Part shown: one piece after another, positions 53,510 to 54,248 of the stretch
How the letters are laid out: each line of letters opens with the position of its first letter
How positions within the stretch are numbered: the stretch's first letter is position 1
From: Oscillospiraceae bacterium
Lineage (GTDB): Bacteria > Bacillota > Clostridia > Oscillospirales > Oscillospiraceae
Direction: 5' to 3'
Assembly (NCBI GenBank): GCA_017549125.1
Contig: JAFYVL010000072.1
Span: 1 to 54,248 of the forward strand
Length of the DNA stretch: 54,248 nt
Position numbers and translations under genes: made by a program
Notes under the pieces: generated by a model
Database searches by the model: none
What the model saw: the letters and a program-made list of their open reading frames with translations, nothing else
What the model was told of the DNA's origin: nothing

Positions 53510-54248
53510 TTAAATCTCCTTTATAGCTTTTCGTTTCGGCAGAAATGCAACGGCAATCATACCCAGCACCACACATAAAATCTCGCCAAGTGCCAAACTA
53601 TGCACTGACGCAACTGCCGCTGCAGCCTCTGCTGCGCCGCTGGAAATTCTGTCTGTAATTTGATTGGTAAACAGCGGGACAAACACAGCAACCCCAAATG
53701 GTGCCGCCAAGTCCCGGAACAATCCGTAAGTTCCCGTACCTGTGCCGGCTGCCTGGGGTGTCAAACCGGAAAGCACTACCTTCATAAAAATCGTGCCGTT
53801 TCCACCCAAACCGAAGCCTAATATTCCAAGGGAAGCCATCAGTAGAAGAACCGGTGTGGTTTCTGAAAACAGCAGCAAAAGGCCGCATCCGGTACCGGTA
53901 AACAACAAAGATCCAAGCAAGATTTTCTTGGGTTCAAATTTGTCCGCCAATGGGCCAAGAAGCACAGCACCCAAAGACATACCCACATACATAACAGAGA
54001 TCGCATAGCCGGATACAGCAGTATTGTTTGGCTGGGTGTAGTTCACGAACACGATGGTGTTGGTCATATTTGCCTGCATTAGTCCTTGGGTTAGAAACAG
54101 AGCAGCCACACTTAAAATAAAGGCACTTCGTTTTATGAAGCTGCCGGACAGAATTGGATGAGTAGCTTTTCGTTCTGTGAAAATCAGAGCAATTAGACCC
54201 ACGATTCCAGCGACCAATACAATCAGGAACTGCGCAGAGGTCCAGCCG
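53510..54248 (-). CDS. MFS transporter, DHA2 (14-helix) family, C-terminal part
   Basis: The gene continues beyond base 54248, where the frame is still open (GWTSAQFLIVLVAGIVG), so only the last ~245 residues are seen. These contain about seven helices, with the motif-A-like loop GPLADKFEPKKILLGS repeated in the second half and a long final helix, typical of drug:H+ antiporters of the DHA2 family. It is directly followed by the SDR gene, so the transporter may carry that enzyme's substrate or product. A TTG at 54217 is inside the protein and not its start. Confidence 0.85.
   Translation of the reverse strand, partial: GWTSAQFLIVLVAGIVGLIALIFTERKATHPILSGSFIKRSAFILSVAALFLTQGLMQANMTNTIVFVNYTQPNNTAVSGYAISVMYVGMSLGAVLLGPLADKFEPKKILLGSLLFTGTGCGLLLLFSETTPVLLLMASLGILGFGLGGNGTIFMKVVLSGLTPQAAGTGTGTYGLFRDLAAPFGVAVFVPLFTNQITDRISSGAAEAAAAVASVHSLALGEILCVVLGMIAVAFLPKRKAIKEI

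Overview
The window looks like chromosome from a spore-forming, gut-type member of the Clostridia, with Oscillospirales as my best guess. Reasons are medium GC with short intergenic gaps, Firmicutes-type ribosome binding sites and TTGACA/TATAAT promoters, the gene order prs-pth-mfd, a VanW-domain wall protein, a Spo0A-family regulator with 0A boxes, a SPOCS-LysM protein of the SipL type, and very large secreted beta-helix proteins. No rRNA, tRNA, CRISPR array, phage or plasmid genes were found.

Layout. 1-465: left-truncated copy of a palindrome-rich interspersed repeat ending on a terminator hairpin. 465-3045: a small membrane-anchored ORF and a polar amino-acid ABC importer (lipoprotein, permease, ATPase, minus strand). 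3272-7400: an MFS permease, then murC-ddl-DUF1934. 7507-15373: VanW protein, mfd, pth, prs and xpt, all minus. 15535-20702: uvrA, a kinase-like protein without its phospho-acceptor His, radC and coaD. 20895-43922: an accessory-looking region with three giant secreted proteins (2613, 1308 and 1486 aa) interleaved with gdhA, a phosphohexomutase, a LarA-like protein, two AraC regulators and the second repeat copy. 44049-51500: Spo0A-like regulator, DUF1294, a small lipoprotein, a WYL regulator, FHA-FtsW/RodA fusion, class B PBP, a 51-aa membrane protein and the SPOCS-LysM protein. 51536-54248: ychF, then an SDR resembling 7-alpha-hydroxysteroid dehydrogenases with an MFS transporter cut by the window end.

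Most interesting. (i) The three exoproteins are built from shared exchangeable modules around different predicted hydrolase domains: SGNH esterase plus ceramidase-like, SGNH esterase, and M14 carboxypeptidase. All carry one common module of about 145 residues that I cannot assign to a family, and two of the three genes are divergent from their own AraC regulator. (ii) The repeat at 38143-38417 has imperfect terminal inverted repeats and is bracketed by a duplicated 27-bp terminator hairpin; the other copy also ends on a terminator hairpin, suggesting a small mobile element that targets terminators. (iii) Two signalling proteins are degenerate at phosphotransfer positions: the kinase-like protein (Gln for His) and the Spo0A-like regulator (altered acidic pocket, Lys to Arg), the latter preceded by tandem 0A boxes.
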